Below are positions 1 to 13,058 of a stretch of 64,000 nucleotides of DNA, in pieces (positions within the stretch are counted from its first letter, which is position 1; each line of letters opens with the position of its first letter). The position numbers and the translations under genes were made by a program. The notes under the pieces are model-generated. The model made no database searches and was not told the origin of the DNA. It saw nothing but the letters and a program-made list of their open reading frames with translations. This DNA is from Dactylonectria macrodidyma (Eukaryota; Ascomycota; Sordariomycetes; Hypocreales; Nectriaceae), in contig JAGMUV010000009.1 of assembly GCA_020744425.1 (NCBI GenBank), positions 1,302,001 to 1,366,000 of the forward strand, given 5' to 3'.

Positions 1-1242
1 AGTGTCCGAGAATGTTTTCATCCAACCAAAATTTCCGTGTATCCATGCTCGTGTTCACATACAAGACGCAGATTTTCGGTCTGGTCTCAGTGTATTCCGG
101 GACGTCCGTTGATTTTGGACGAGGCTGAACACAACTAGGCGACTGTAGCTCCGATGGTTCTTCAAATCACCTACCTTTCTGGTGCTACAGTACTCTTCTG
201 TGAACTGTCATTACTCATTCTTCTCGTTCACCCCGGCAATCTAGATTGTCTCCTTGTTGTCGTGGTAGGACTAAGGGGGGACGATGAGTTGGACTCTGCG
301 GCTGACTCGATGCTCACCCTTCAACCCGGTCGGTGGCTTGAAAATGAGACCATATACCCCAGCACAGCAACCAACGGGCGTCTTCCCCGCATCGTCGGGC
401 GTTCCCTTTGACCAGGCGGTCGTGTTCTTGTTAAGCAGATGTCTACGCTCCGCCGTCATGCCATATACCAACCGTCTACCGATCTTTTAGCCGTTCTATG
501 ATGGTTTTGTGTTGTGGCCCAAGTTCATCTGCATCCGCTTGCTATCTTGCTCTTATTTATACGAGCTTTCTTGTCTGACCTATTAACCTGCGAAAGGGTA
601 GGCTCGCAACTTCCTCTAGTTTGGATGAACACTTTCCGATGGCTGCGGGACTCGTCTCGATATGTAACAGAACCGCCCAACATCTCATAAGCCGTCGATC
701 CATCCCTCCTCATGTCGAATTGCTGCAACTGGTGCCTGCTGCAGTATTCGTGTTGAAAGTCCGGCAATGGTCATGATTCTGGCATGGATGAGTGACTCCC
801 CCTTCAAGTGACTATTTTTTTAGGCCTCTTTCAGAGCCTTGGGGATCACAATTCTTGCGGTTCTTGATCTTCAACATTGAGTCTGAAATTGACCTTGCGC
901 GATCGGATTCTGATCGTTTGCCTGCTAATGCGATGCGACTGGGCGTTTCTCCCCGACAACTCTGCGATACACGGCCTGATATTTGAACTGAGATAACCTT
1001 CTGACCAGAAACTACGCGACGGCATCATCAAATAGCGTTGAGATTGTTGTGCCTCATGAGCGGCAGCCTGCTTTCTCATGCTCAGGCAGGCAGGTTGCCG
1101 CTCGCCTCAGCGCCTTAGTGCTTCATAGTCCCTCTACCTTACTCAAAGAGTTCATCGGGAATGAGTACGGGCCATCGGCAAGGGCCGCATCCGTATTATA
1201 TATATCCTGTTTATTTTCCCTATATCTAGTGTCATGATATAT
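1..1242. other. Left-edge intergenic sequence, no gene recognised
   Basis: Only short reading frames under about 100 codons occur here, on both strands and without recognisable family signatures or a consistent chain of splice sites. The stretch lies beyond the 3' end of the homoserine acetyltransferase gene and may hold its 3' UTR and the flank of a gene outside the window. I see no tRNA-like or repeat structure in it. Confidence 0.5.
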
Positions 1243-2891
1243 TTACCAAGCAGTGATGTCCTCCACTTCCGCTTCTCCAAATGTGCTCGACTTGGTCAAC
1301 TGGCCCACGCCGATCTCCTCAGGCGCGCCGCCATCCTTGCTCATAATGTCCGGCAGCACCTCCTTGAGGAATCCGAGAACGTAGTTGTTGACTTGCTCAA
1401 ACTGCAACAAGAACGCATCGTGACCCTCGGGACTGTCGATGCGCTCCAGTCGAGAGTTCTTGATGTGCTCTGCAATCTCTTCCTGCTCGGCAAACGTGAA
1501 GAGGCCGTCACTCTCAATGCCTAGTACCAGCGTGGGCTGCTCGATCATTGCCAGTGCCTCGGCGATGCTGCCAGCCCGACCTCTCGACACATCATGGGTG
1601 TCCAGTTTACGCGTCATGGCGATGTAGCAGTTGCTGTCGAACCGCTTGACAAACTTGCCGCCCTGGTATCGCAGATAAGACTGGGCCGAGAAGTATGTTG
1701 AAGTCGGGAGCGAGTCACCGCCGGTGAGACCTCCTTTGCTGGGTCCGTGGAACTGGGGGTCCGCAGCGTCGGCAACGGCGTCCGGGGCCTGAATGGCGGG
1801 AGTGCCGTTTGGAGATGCGCTCGCGCTGTTGTCGCGAGATCGTGTCTTGCGTTTCACCTTGTGGCCGTCGTTATGAATGTGGAAGTGTGCCTCTGAGGGC
1901 GTTGTAGGCTGGGGCCGCTCCCGGATGGTCTGCACCTTGGTTGGATCGGGGATGTTACGACCGAACCGGGACTCGAACGAGTTGCGGCTCCGGTACGTTA
2001 GCAGCGCAGACATACGGGCGGCGCCTAGTCCTGTGGATGGCGGATCGTCGAAGGGATAGTATCCGTCATCGTACTTGGGATCAGCGTAGATGCTCTGTCG
2101 TTGGGCCTCACCCCAGCTGATTCCCCAGGCACTGTGTCTGCTAGATGTAGCAATAGGAACAACACATCGGATATAATCTTTGCCAAGGTAAGCCCACTCC
2201 AGAACAAACATGCCGCCCAGCGACCCTCCGATAACGGCGGCCACTTGCTTAACACCCAAATCATCAAGGATGAGTTTGTGAAGACTATGGGCTGTTAGTA
2301 TGCTGGTTCACCCATAGATTGTCCTGGCTTACTTGACGTCATCTCGAATGGTCGTGAGAGGGAATTCGGGTCCATAACGACCCTGGGTAGGGTCGTTCTC
2401 CTTGGCCGTCACTGGGCTCGCACTGCCGTAGGGACTACCCAGGCTGTTCATACAGACGATGAAGAAGCGCGAGGTATCAAAGGCGCGACCAGGTCCTCCA
2501 AGCAACGGGCCCCACCAGTCACTGACATCGGCGCTGCCAGTAAGAGCATGGCAGATGACCATAGCATTGTCGCCATCGGGGTTGAGCGTACCCCTGGTCG
2601 TATAGGCGACAGGGAGGTTGTGGAGTGTGACCCCGGACTCAAGCGTGAACTCGGGAACAATGGCTATTTGCTGATCGGGGATGAGAGTTGCAAACGGGTT
2701 CTCAGGTTGGGATTGCGTTCTTTCTTGCAGGTATTCAGCCACTGGTCTTCTTTGAAACAACTATCGCGAGCGGCTTGGGCAACAGAGCCACTTGGTTCTG
2801 ACTGGCAACACATGGCACAAGATCAAAGCAAGGAAGAGTACTGACCGTATTTCGTCCGCGGGCCGTCGCTGGCGATTGTGTCTTGGGCCAT
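1243..2891 (-). CDS. met2: Homoserine O-acetyltransferase (MetX/Met2 family)
   Basis: Transfers the acetyl group of acetyl-CoA to L-homoserine, giving O-acetylhomoserine for methionine and cysteine synthesis. My model has three exons: 2891-2846, 2741-2333 and 2284-1243, giving 498 residues, normal for fungal members. The 48-bp second intron (2332-2285) has a clear donor, a CTAAC branch site and a CCATAG acceptor. The first intron (2845-2742, 104 bp) is less certain; I chose it because it joins an ATG exon in frame and skips an in-frame TAG just before the second exon. The alpha/beta-hydrolase fold shows the nucleophile elbow GGSLGGM (Ser about 173), a SDGLF aspartate (about 411) and a PEGHD histidine (about 440), a complete catalytic triad. 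A low-complexity Ser/Ala/Pro insert sits in the middle. The gene is divergent from tho2, with about 970 bp between the starts. Function by family is firm; the exact N-terminus is not. Confidence 0.93.
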
Positions 2892-3857
2892 GGTATACAG
2901 CTGGCGTCTCTTGGGTAGACAGCCGTGATGTGAGGTGTATATAGGTGCAGATGCTGGGAGGGGTCCGTGAGACAAGAGAGTTCTCGATCTTGCAGTTGTA
3001 ACTTCTAGCTAAAGAACTGGGATGTCTCACTGCAAAAAAAAAATTGGACCCAAGAAGATAGTCAGTTCTTAGTCGGTCTCAACTCGGATCTAAACAAAAT
3101 GCTATGATTCCAGCAGGTTTGGAGGAAAAAACCCCGTCCTTGCGATGGCGTAATTCGTGCCGTCTCCAGGAGCATCTCTGACTCAGCCAATGAGCATCTT
3201 TGTTCCGGAAGTCGGACGTCTCAGAGCACAAACCGGCCAAACCGGCCAGCTGAAGGGTCGTCAAAGATGAAATCACGTGATGAGATAGCACCGAAAAACG
3301 CCGAAACGGAGCGGAGGAAACTGCGCCGCGACTGGTACGTACCTGACATGAATGTGGCCCGTGCATGCGCTGCCCCGTTTAGCTCAAGTGGCAGCCTTGT
3401 CACGGTTGGTTCCCCAGTAAGGCTGCCAAATCGTCGTGACACTTTGAGGGAGCTTCGCCTGCTGGTGATCTGAACTCTGCCGCATCACATCGCCAGCGCG
3501 AGAATCGCCATCCGGTCGACACTCCTCACATTCGACACGGGCGCACCAAGTTGGAGCTAATCCTTCCACTTCGGGTTTCCGGCTCAAAGCCCTTGCTGTT
3601 TTTCTTTCTTCGGATTCATTCCCTTGCCGATAGCTTTTCGTCCTTCGCCAAACTTCTTTGTCCAAAGTCATTCTTTTTTCCGCGTCGCGAGCCCAAATCC
3701 GAGAGGTAGTTCCCAGCCAACCAGCGCTCTGCACTCTCCACGTCCCTGACCGCATTCTTTCATCTTAGTCTACTAATAGGAGGCCTTTCTTCCTCAACCA
3801 CCTCATCACCCGACCCTCAATGAGATAGCCATCGCCCCATCCCGAACTTCGAGAGCC
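2892..3857. promoter_or_regulatory. Shared divergent promoter region of met2 and tho2
   Basis: About 970 bp separate the two divergent start codons, so both promoters and 5' UTRs must lie here. Immediately upstream of tho2 the + strand is rich in pyrimidines and CAAC/TCAC motifs, common in fungal promoters lacking a TATA box. An A9 run occurs near 3034-3042. I can assign no specific factor binding site. Confidence 0.5.
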
Positions 3858-6800
3858 ATGGCTCCCAAACGCAAGAGGTCTGAACGCCTGTCGGTCGAGG
3901 GAGGCAGATCCTCGCCGCACCGCCCTGGAGATACACCGCTAGGTCAGCACGATCGCGACGATAATTCCGGACGCGGACGTGGTCGCAGCCATCGCGGTAT
4001 GGGTCGTCGCGACTCGTCGCAGAACCTCGGCAGAAACCACCCAAGCCATCAGCAAAACCATCAGCAGAGCCACTCACAGAATTACCAGTCTAACGCATCA
4101 CCGGCTCAACATCGATCCAACTCATCCTCCCGTCAACCTCCGCCTCCCCCGCCCCCACAGCCATTCAAGGTAGTTGCCCCTACTGCGGCACCTGCGCTTA
4201 CTCCCACTCCTACTCCCCAGCCGGCCGTCAGGCCAGTCTCCCCGGTCCGGTCGAACTACCGCTATGATAATCTCACAGACGAGAAGATTAGCACTTGGGC
4301 TGATCACAGCCGAGATGAGATCGTTCATCACGGCAAGCAGTCGCGAGAAGATGTCGACATCACCGAACTTTCGAGCCTGTTCCAGGAGTTCATCCACGCC
4401 GTCGTCGAGGACCGCCTCAACCCGGCGGATGCTGGTGCCTGCGTGAAAGAGATGATTGGAGACGAGACGTCGGAGATGATTAAGGATTCCTACGCGTTTG
4501 CACCCCATACTCTCTTTCTCGATTCCTTATCGATTGTGATGGACAACGAGCCAGCCATCTACCGGCCCTCACTTCGCGAGTTCCTCATCGCCACCGGCGT
4601 GTCTCCAGCCCTCATGCGACAGGTCCTCGATGCACAGGTTCTGCAACAGTTAGGACTCATCAGAGAAAACTTCCACAAATTCGGCATCAAGCAGGCAACA
4701 AACCTCCTTTACCGACAAGCCAATTACAACTTGCTCCGCGAGGAAACCGAGGGTTATTCGAAACTTATCACCGAGCTGTTTACCACTAGCAGTGTTAACC
4801 CGCCGCCTCTTGAGTTAGCCGAACAGACCTTCGAGCGTGTCAAGGCCTTGATCGGAACTTTTGATCTGGATGTCGGCCGAGTACTTGACGTCACTCTAGA
4901 TGTTGCGGCGGCTGTCTTGATCAAACAATTCAAGTTCTTTGTCAAATTCCTCCGAGTCAGTTCTTGGTGGCCTCGATCGCACCTCAAATTCAGCGCCGCC
5001 GTGTTCACCGGCGGTCTCCCTCTCTGGGCGACTCCAGGATACCCACATTGGGTAACAACTGATGAGGATGAAGAGGTCCTCCTCGAGAAGAAGCGAGTGC
5101 GGGACACAGCTTTCTGGGAGCGGGCGCGAGAGATTCATCTGGGCGCATTCTTTGAGCTGGGTGGTCGGCAAGTCGCTGACTCAGATTCCCGTCAGTTAAC
5201 CATCACCAATGGCGCTGAGGGTGAAGATGCAGTCGCCGAATTGGAACGCCGCTGGGTAGAGGAGACGAAGACATTACCACCTCCTGGCAACCGAACTGCT
5301 GCGCAACTCCTTGGATTCAAGCTCCGGTTCTACAACTCTGATGCTCGAGAGGAATCCGATGTTCTGCCTGCCAACCTCCTTTACCTTGCTGCACTCCTCA
5401 TCAAGATCGGATTCATTTCCCTAGCCGATCTTTACCCTCATCTATCTCCGGCAGATGAGAATATGGACGAGGTCCGTGATAGGGAAATGAAGAAAGTTGA
5501 AGAGAGTGAACGGGCATCACGGGGTGGCACTATGAACGCCTTGCTCATGGCTGGTGTTCTTCCCCAGGGCGACGACGATAACCCAACATCAGCTCCTCCA
5601 AGACGCGAGCTCCCCAAGAAGGCTGAGCCTGAGCAAAAGGATACCCCTGCAGAAGCTGCAGAAAATAAACCAAAATTACCCGAGCCCTTGGAACAGAAGG
5701 CGGCTCTACTCACCCAACTTTTGACAATTGGAGCCCTTCCTGAATCCTTGTTCATCCTCGGCCGGTTCCCTTGGATTCCTGATGCGTACCCCGACGTTCT
5801 GGACCGAATCCATCGCATTCTCCATTACTCTATCAACAAAGTCTTTCACGATAGCCGGCCTGTTCCTGCTATCAACTCCGAATGCCCGACCAAACCTGTT
5901 CCTGACCTCGATCAGGCTGGGCTCCCCAAGGGCAGCGTTCGACTCAGCAGGTTAGGAATTCGAAAATCACTTAGATGGCCCTTTCCCGACAAATCCGACA
6001 CCAACGAAACTCAACACTATCGGTATTACTGGGATGAGTGGGCAGACAATATCCCCGTCTGCCAGACTGTGGACGATATTTTCACTCTTTGCGGAACCCT
6101 TCTCAACATTTCCGGTGTGAATATTGGCAAGGATGAAGTGCTGCTCACGAAGCTAGCAAGAATCGGCGCAAAGAGTCTTGGCGATGACACTTCTACGGCT
6201 AATTTGACTCGTTGGCATGATCTCCTTCGGCGGCTTCTACTGCCTGCTCTCAGCCACACCAAGGCTAATGCTTCGGCTGTGAACGCGATTTGGGATCTTG
6301 TCCGCCATTACCCCATCACAACCCGCTACTCCATGTATGCAGAATGGTTTGAGGGTCAGACATCACGCCTACCTTCTATGAAAGCAGCCTTCGCACGAGC
6401 AACATCAGAGACTCGCGGAACCATGAAACGTGTGTCGCTAACGAACTTGAGCGAAATGGCCAAGCAACTTGCCAAAACTAGCTACTCGTCCCCAGGAATC
6501 GTCTTCAGGGTTGCTTTTGAGCAGCTAGAGTCCTATCCGAACCTCATTGACGCTTTCGTTGAGTGCGCTAAGTACTTCACCGATCTTTCGTACGACGTGC
6601 TCGTCTGGTCATTGATGAGTTCTCTTGGCAAGTCCAGGAGCCGCACCCAGGCCGATCATGCGCTCACTACCAGCAAGTGGCTTCAAGCTTTGTCAAGGTT
6701 CTCTGGCCGAGTCTTCCGAAGGTATACCATCCTCAATGCCACGCCCGTCCTTCAGTACGTCAACAACCAACTGCAAAAGGGCAATTCTACCGACCTGATC

Positions 6801-9800
6801 ATCCTCAAGGAGCTCATTGCTTCGATGGGAGGCATTGTAGACTCGGTGGATTTCACGGACTACCAAGTGTTTTCGATGGCTGGAGGTCAATACTTGCAAC
6901 GTCACACTTTGATACGTGGCCAAGACAAACGATACGATAGTGTCAAGAGTTCAAAGCGACTGATACAAGCCTTGACTGATTCGAAGCTTGCCTCCCAATT
7001 CCTGATCAACCTGGCACAATATCGACTAGCGGCGTTATACCAAGTACCTGAAGACGAGGCGCACATCAAATACCTATCATCGATGATTGACGACTCTCAT
7101 CAAATTTTGATCAAGTATCTGGATCTTCTTTGGAGTAATCTTGACCCAGCTGCCTTTGATGCTGTGGTGCCATCAATCACCGAGCTCATGCGCTCGTATG
7201 GCCTAGACACGAGCCTGGCCTTCTTGATTGGGAGGTCTAGTCTCGCCCATCGCATGTTCCCTTGGAAAGCGAAGAAGGTGGAAGAAAAAGAGAAGACGCA
7301 GCCTTCGCAAAGTACTACAGACAAGGATGGTGATGTTGCGATGGGTGATGCGAAGACCACCACTGGAGGTGATAGCACTACCGTCGAAGCCGCGACGACC
7401 GACGAACAGGTGGGCGCTCAGAACGCACCGGCGCTCGACTCCACAACTAATCTGAAGCAATCGCAGAAACCCGATGATTCCTCGATGATTAAGGCGGCTC
7501 TGCAACCGATTGTGGACTCCATTCAGGATTACGTTCGGCCTGAAGCCTGGCAGAAGATCACGCCTGAACTTTACGTTACGTTTTGGGCCCTCCAGCTTGG
7601 AGATCTCTATTGCCCGGACAAGATGTACAGGCAAGAGAAGGACAGACTTAAAAGCGAGGAGATTACCATTTCCCGAGACCGAAGCGACATGTCTCGACGA
7701 GGACAAGAGCGCAAGATGGAGAAGAGAAAGGAGCTTATGCAGCTCCAGATCGGCCTGTCTGAGGAATGTGGCGAGCATCTGCTTCGCCAGGCCAAGTGGA
7801 AGTTCTTCCTGAGCAAGCAGTTCCAGTCGTCCTTTCCTGAGCCTCGAGCCAAGCCCGACGCTATTTCCGACATCTTGCTGGAGCAGTGTTTTATCCCACG
7901 AATGCTGTTGTCCACCGCCGATGCCGAGTACACCTACCGGTTTATCAAGGCTCTCCATGAGTGGAATGCACCTGGTTTCAAGCTTATGTCGCTTTATGAT
8001 CGACTATTCAACGCCAATAGGCTACGGTCTTTGATCTTTACAGCGACTGTCATGGAGGCCGAATACCTGGGACGATTCTTAAAGCTCATATTGGAGGACT
8101 TATCGAGATGGCACAAGAACGCCCCGGTCCCGAACGAAAAGGACACCAAATCATCGAGAGATCAGCCTCGTCTTGGTGCATTTGAAAAGGAGGGCAAAGG
8201 CCCCGGCGAACAACCTCGACTGGGCTTTTCTCTGACCGTGGATGAGAACGGAAAGCCAGACACATTTGTGGAGCACGCCCAATTCAAGGACATGTTGTTC
8301 CGCTGGCATAAGAACTTGAACATGGCCCTCCGATCGTGTCTCGAGGGTTCTGAGTGGATGCATATCAGGAACGCTATTAGCGTTCTGAAGTCCGTGCTCG
8401 ACTTCTTCCCCGCCATCGACTTCATGGCCACCAAGTTCTCGTCGCTTCTTCAGACTATCACCAAGCAAGAGTCAAGCGCCAAGCCATCGGCAGATAGTGA
8501 AATCGGCGGACGTGTGGATTTGTCCGTCGCTGCACAGGGCGCCATGTCAGAGCTCCAGAGGAGGAAATCTAAATGGGTTATGGTCCAGGCATTCCGCCCT
8601 GGAAGTGTAAGTTGTTCGCCTATTGCGAATCTGGGCAATGCTGATATGTACAAGGTTGGTGCTTCTCAGAGTGACGACAAATCAGGCAATCTTCGTGCTA
8701 CTGCAGCAGAGTTTAGGCCATCAAACAGGTGAGCAAACATGTTTTCGAATTCTCTTGGCATGGTATTAATCAACCCCTTAGGACATCTGGTGGAAAACAA
8801 ACAACAAACGAGGAGGAGGACGGAGAGGTTAAAGATGGCAAGGATAGCAGGTCGCCAGCACCCGATACCATATCAAAGGCCAATCCAAACGCCCCCAGGG
8901 ACACGCTCCCGGCCAAGCCAGCTGGCCTTTCCAGAGACACCCAAAATCGAGACTCATCGACATCTGGCCCAAGTCGCAACTCTGCGTCCAACTCTGGCCA
9001 GGGAGCTGGGTTCAATGGTCCCAAGGGTGACTCTCGGCCGAACACTCTCCCTGAACGTCTACCCCACAGTCTTCCAAACCGACCCAACGTTCCCATCCCG
9101 ACACACGCCAATTCTGAGCGATTCAATGCGCCGAGAGGGCATGAACGTCGTGACGGCAAGGAGCGCGAATCTCGCCCTCGAGACTCCAGGGAACCCCGAG
9201 ATTCGCGTGAGGGTCGTGACCCGAGAGAGCCCAGAGATGGCAGAGACAACAGGGAATCCCGAGATGGGCGTGAGCTCCGGGATGCTCGCCAGTTTGACCC
9301 CAATCGACCGGATCGACAACGGGATTTCTCCGAACGCCGAGCTCCTGATCAAGTCCGCGATCCTATGAGGCCAGACATGCCTCCTCGTCGCAACGAGCAT
9401 GAACGAGATCGGCAGCGTGACGGCAGGAGCGGACGAACTCACGAGCCATCACATGGGCGACTCAACGATTCTCCTGCTCTCCCAACACCGCAAACCGCAA
9501 CCGCCGAAGCTGCCGAGCCTATTATGAATCCGGAACGAGCAGCTCTCTTTGCCCATGATGGCCCAGATCGTCCGCGGGCCCCCGACTCTGACAGGACCAA
9601 CCGTAATCGACGACCAAATTCGGCTAATGGTTCAGTCGAGGCTGTCAATCCGGAAAGAGCAGCACTGATTGAAGAGAAGGATGATACACCATCACGTGCG
9701 CCGAGAGAGGAACGCGAGCGCAACCCTCGGGGTCAGTCTCCACGACGAGGAGGTCGATATGGGCAGGAAAACGCTCCCGCAGCCAGCGGTCGTGAGAATC

Positions 9801-11317
9801 GGCACGATCGATCTTACCCTCCGGATCACCGACAAGGCGGGAGAGACCCGCGAGATCGATCACCAATGCCCGGAAGTTTCAGGGGAGATAAGCCGATGGA
9901 CCGAGAAGGTGAGAGAGGTCTTCCGCCGAAGGGTCGTGACCCATCGGGCTTTCACGGTCCATCTCGAGGTCCGGAAGGCGACTACAAGGCACCTCATCAG
10001 GATCACAGCTACGGACGACTGAACGCCATTCAAAGTGTGGCTGACATTCCGTTCGGACCGAGGGGCCGTGGCCGTGGAGCCTCAAGAGGCGGCCATGGGG
10101 GTCCTCCAAATCTACCTGGCCGTTTGGACAATCGCTTTTCAGGCCCGGATTCTGAGCGACCTCCCACCCCAGAGAGACCGCCACCCACTGGGCCATCGTC
10201 GGGCAGAGGACGGCGTGGCGGCTTCGAACCAAACAATGGGCCTGCTACTCCTTCAGGCACGCCAAACAGTCATTCTCATTCAGACAGATCTAGGAATGCT
10301 GGATCCGGACCATCGGCGCCGTCACCCGCTACGACGACTGCAACACCGACAGATGTTCATCCCTCACGCCTGGCTCAAATCGGTGGTCCGGTACCGCCGC
10401 CGCCTCCGCCTCCAGGCCCTCCGCCACATGTGCATGGCCGCCAGCCAATGCAGGGAACGGCCACACCTGACCGAGGGTCCGGGCCTGGGCCCAGACAAAC
10501 TCCCGGTAGCTACTCGGCATCCCCTGCTGGTGACAGCGCTGTGCCTACTGGACCCTCATCCAACAACGAACGATCTCGGACTGGTAACAACAGCAGGAGA
10601 CAGCTTGCAGGGATTCAAAGCACACTACAGGCGAACTTGCCAGAATTGGGCCGAAGCAATAGCGCGCGACGGAACCAGCAAAGGCCGACGCTTGGTAATT
10701 CGGACGCCCAGGTCCTCACTGGTGGTTCTCCTGTCGCAACTCCCGCACAAGAACGCCAGGACCCCGCACGACACGACTCGTCAAGCCGAGGGCCTCAAAA
10801 TGGAGACGAGGTCTCAGGTCGCAGTGATCATGAACGTAGCCGTCGGGAGAGTAGGTCCAATCGAGCATCCCGGCGCAGCAGTCGTGAACGAGACCGTGAA
10901 CGCAGCCCCGGCCGGGAACGCGAGGGCAAGGAGCATCGCGAGTACCGAGACCGAAGATCAGGAGCTGCAGATGGCGGGCGAACAGAAGGTGGACGAACAG
11001 ATGGTGGAAGAGAGGAACGGGAGTCGCGCAGATCTAACAGGGATCAAGCAGCCGCCCCTCGGGAACCTATGGGACCACCACCAACTGCCGGAGGAAGAGA
11101 CATGGGTCCTGGTAGAGAGAGCCGACACCGAAACGAAGCACAAGGATCTCGTGGAGGGGAAGACTGGGCAAACAACAGGGGAGGACGTGGAGGATCAAGG
11201 GAGGGAGGACCACGACAAGATGAGAGACGAGAGGGAAGGGAGGACCGTGGTAGGAAGCGAAGAAGCGAAGACGGAGGCGCTTTGTCAAGCGAACGCGAGA
11301 AGAGAGCGAGACGATAG
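3858..11317 (+). CDS. tho2: THO complex subunit 2 (Tho2/THOC2)
   Basis: Largest subunit and scaffold of the THO complex, which couples transcription elongation to mRNP assembly and nuclear export (TREX) and limits R-loops. The first exon runs from the ATG at 3858 to 8728; a 53-bp intron (8729-8781) joins it in frame to 8782-11317. A second 48-bp intron candidate (8607-8654) lies in the open frame: GTAAGT donor, GCTGAT branch-like site, AAG acceptor. Removing it predicts 2452 residues, keeping it 2468. Residues about 1-130 are Arg/Gly/Ser/Pro/Gln-rich, about 140-1600 match the helical Tho2 N-terminal, middle and C-terminal regions, and the last ~800 are disordered and rich in Arg-Asp, Arg-Glu and Pro-Gly. 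Yeast Tho2 is about 1600 residues, so the tail is a lineage extension. It is divergent from met2. Confidence 0.93.
8607..8654 (+). other. Candidate in-frame 48-bp intron in tho2
   Basis: The segment begins GTAAGT, ends AAG and carries a GCTGAT branch-like site about 15 nt before its end. Being 48 nt long and free of stops, it can be spliced or retained without a frameshift. It adds 16 residues of unremarkable composition between the conserved core and the charged tail. Splice signals favour removal. Confidence 0.6.
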
Positions 11318-13058
11318 AGCTTGTCGGGATTTCTTTGAACTTTCCTTTTCATGTTTGAGTACGAAAGAGATGTGGGCGAGAGAAAGAGACGGCACCAAAC
11401 GACGGGCCTACCCTTGAGAGGGCGATGGAGGACGACGGCGGCCGATCAAACAAAGGGGAAAGAAAAGAGCGACGAAGTCGGCAGCCATGGACAAGACGCG
11501 AAACGGACGCATTCGTCATCTCGGCGTTTTCTGGACCAAATTTCTTTTTCAACTACAGCCGTTGCTTCATTTGAGTTCGTTTACTACCTGCCTGTTTGCT
11601 CACCTCCCTACTTTACCTTTACGGACAACTTTCCACTACTGCTATTACTACTTGTCTATCGAAAGGAATGGAAACGGGGGACTGCGATCTGTTTGGCAAC
11701 AGTTGCCTATCAGAGTGCCAACGAAAAGCCAGGCAAACAAAATACAACGGTTGATTTTTTACGAAAGATGCTTCTTTGCTCAAAACCTCTTGCACAAAGG
11801 ACTGGCGGCAACGGGGCTTAATTGAAACGGGTGAATATTGGATTGTCCGACAGCAATAAAGACGGGGAGAGAAGAGAACACATGGAAAACGGTGGGCTTA
11901 TTCGATGTGAGATGATAATTAGCAGGATGGTGTGGGAGTGAGATGGAGGTTAATATGTTGGAAGGATTGTTGGGTCAGGAACCGGGGCATCAGCAGTCGA
12001 TGGTTGGTGAGGTGAGATGGAACGGCGACTCGTTTAGATAGAGGCGACCTGTAAGATATTCCTGGCAAAGTGCTAGGGGGGATCATGGGTGTAAGTTATT
12101 TCGTACCGGCCATGGGAGGAAGGGACCATGCCATGTATGGGCCATGTATGGCATCCCGATGGGTCGTGTATGGGCCGTGTTAGGGCCGTGTATGGGCCTC
12201 CGACTCTTTTGAGGCTTGAGCGTCAGGTTGAGGCGCTGCAATGATTGGCTGGGGCCGCATCGCCTCCGGAAAACCGGCACCGGGAGGTCGGTGGATGAGC
12301 GATGCAGACCGCCGATGCCGTGGTGGGATTGCGTCATATGATGCCCGAGACGGCAATTAGTGGAGCCGGGGCTGACACTTGCAACGACAAGCTTCATACG
12401 CCGCGTCTCTGCCACAGCGCAGACGGAGAGAGGCGGAGGCTTGAGAGGGACGAGTCTTGATTCAGCGATTCAGCGCCAACAGAGAGAGAGAGGGTTGCAC
12501 AAGAGGGTTGCACACGCCAACAATAGCTGAAGCAACAGGCACAGCCTTGTTGCAGGACGGTTCCATCTCTTAGTCTCCACTGCCACAGACGAGACCCATT
12601 GGGTGGGATTGACCTGTTGGAAGGACTCTGTAGAAAGGGACCCTTGAGAATGGACCCGTGGGATTAGATGGACCCTTGGAGATCCTGGATGTCCATCACA
12701 GACGCCTCAGCCACCCCAAAGCCGCCTCCCTCGAGGGATGCCACTTTTTCCCCTACCATCCTCCTTTGGGACCCTCTTTCGAGCTTTGCAGGGGCCCGCG
12801 GCGGCTCGCTCATCATGCCTCTTGCGTCTGTGTTGAAACTACGACGCGTGGTTTGATATATTTGTTGCCAACCCTGCCATCACTGCTCTGCAATCCTGTT
12901 GCCGGTGTTTTCGACTCTCGACCACTCATTCCCCCTCGAACTACGACCGTGGCCGATACGCAAACGATCGATTGAGACGGCGATAGCCAGCGCGAGACGC
13001 CGCTTCGAGATCCTACAAGCTGTTGCGGGTTCATTGGAGTCTCCCCTCCGCCGCCATC
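11318..13058. other. Intergenic region between tho2 and the Ost-alpha gene
   Basis: The first ~550 bp carry T-rich and AATAAA-like sequence (CAATAAAG near 11855) that suit the tho2 3' UTR. The rest should be promoter and 5' UTR of the downstream gene. An 11-bp minisatellite lies at 12131-12196 and GAGAGAGAG near 12483. No convincing additional gene is visible. Confidence 0.55.
12131..12196. repeat. 11-bp minisatellite, six units
   Basis: Six consecutive 11-bp units, consensus close to CCGTGTATGGG, with one or a few substitutions in most copies; the third is most diverged. Non-coding. Confidence 0.85.

Noticed and set aside
7203..7958. 251-codon minus-strand frame inside tho2
   Set aside because: Antisense shadow of a well-conserved tho2 segment.
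10035..11417. 460-codon frame on the + strand overlapping tho2
   Set aside because: Alternative frame of the repetitive Arg-rich tho2 tail; the tho2 frame is the one continuous with the conserved core.
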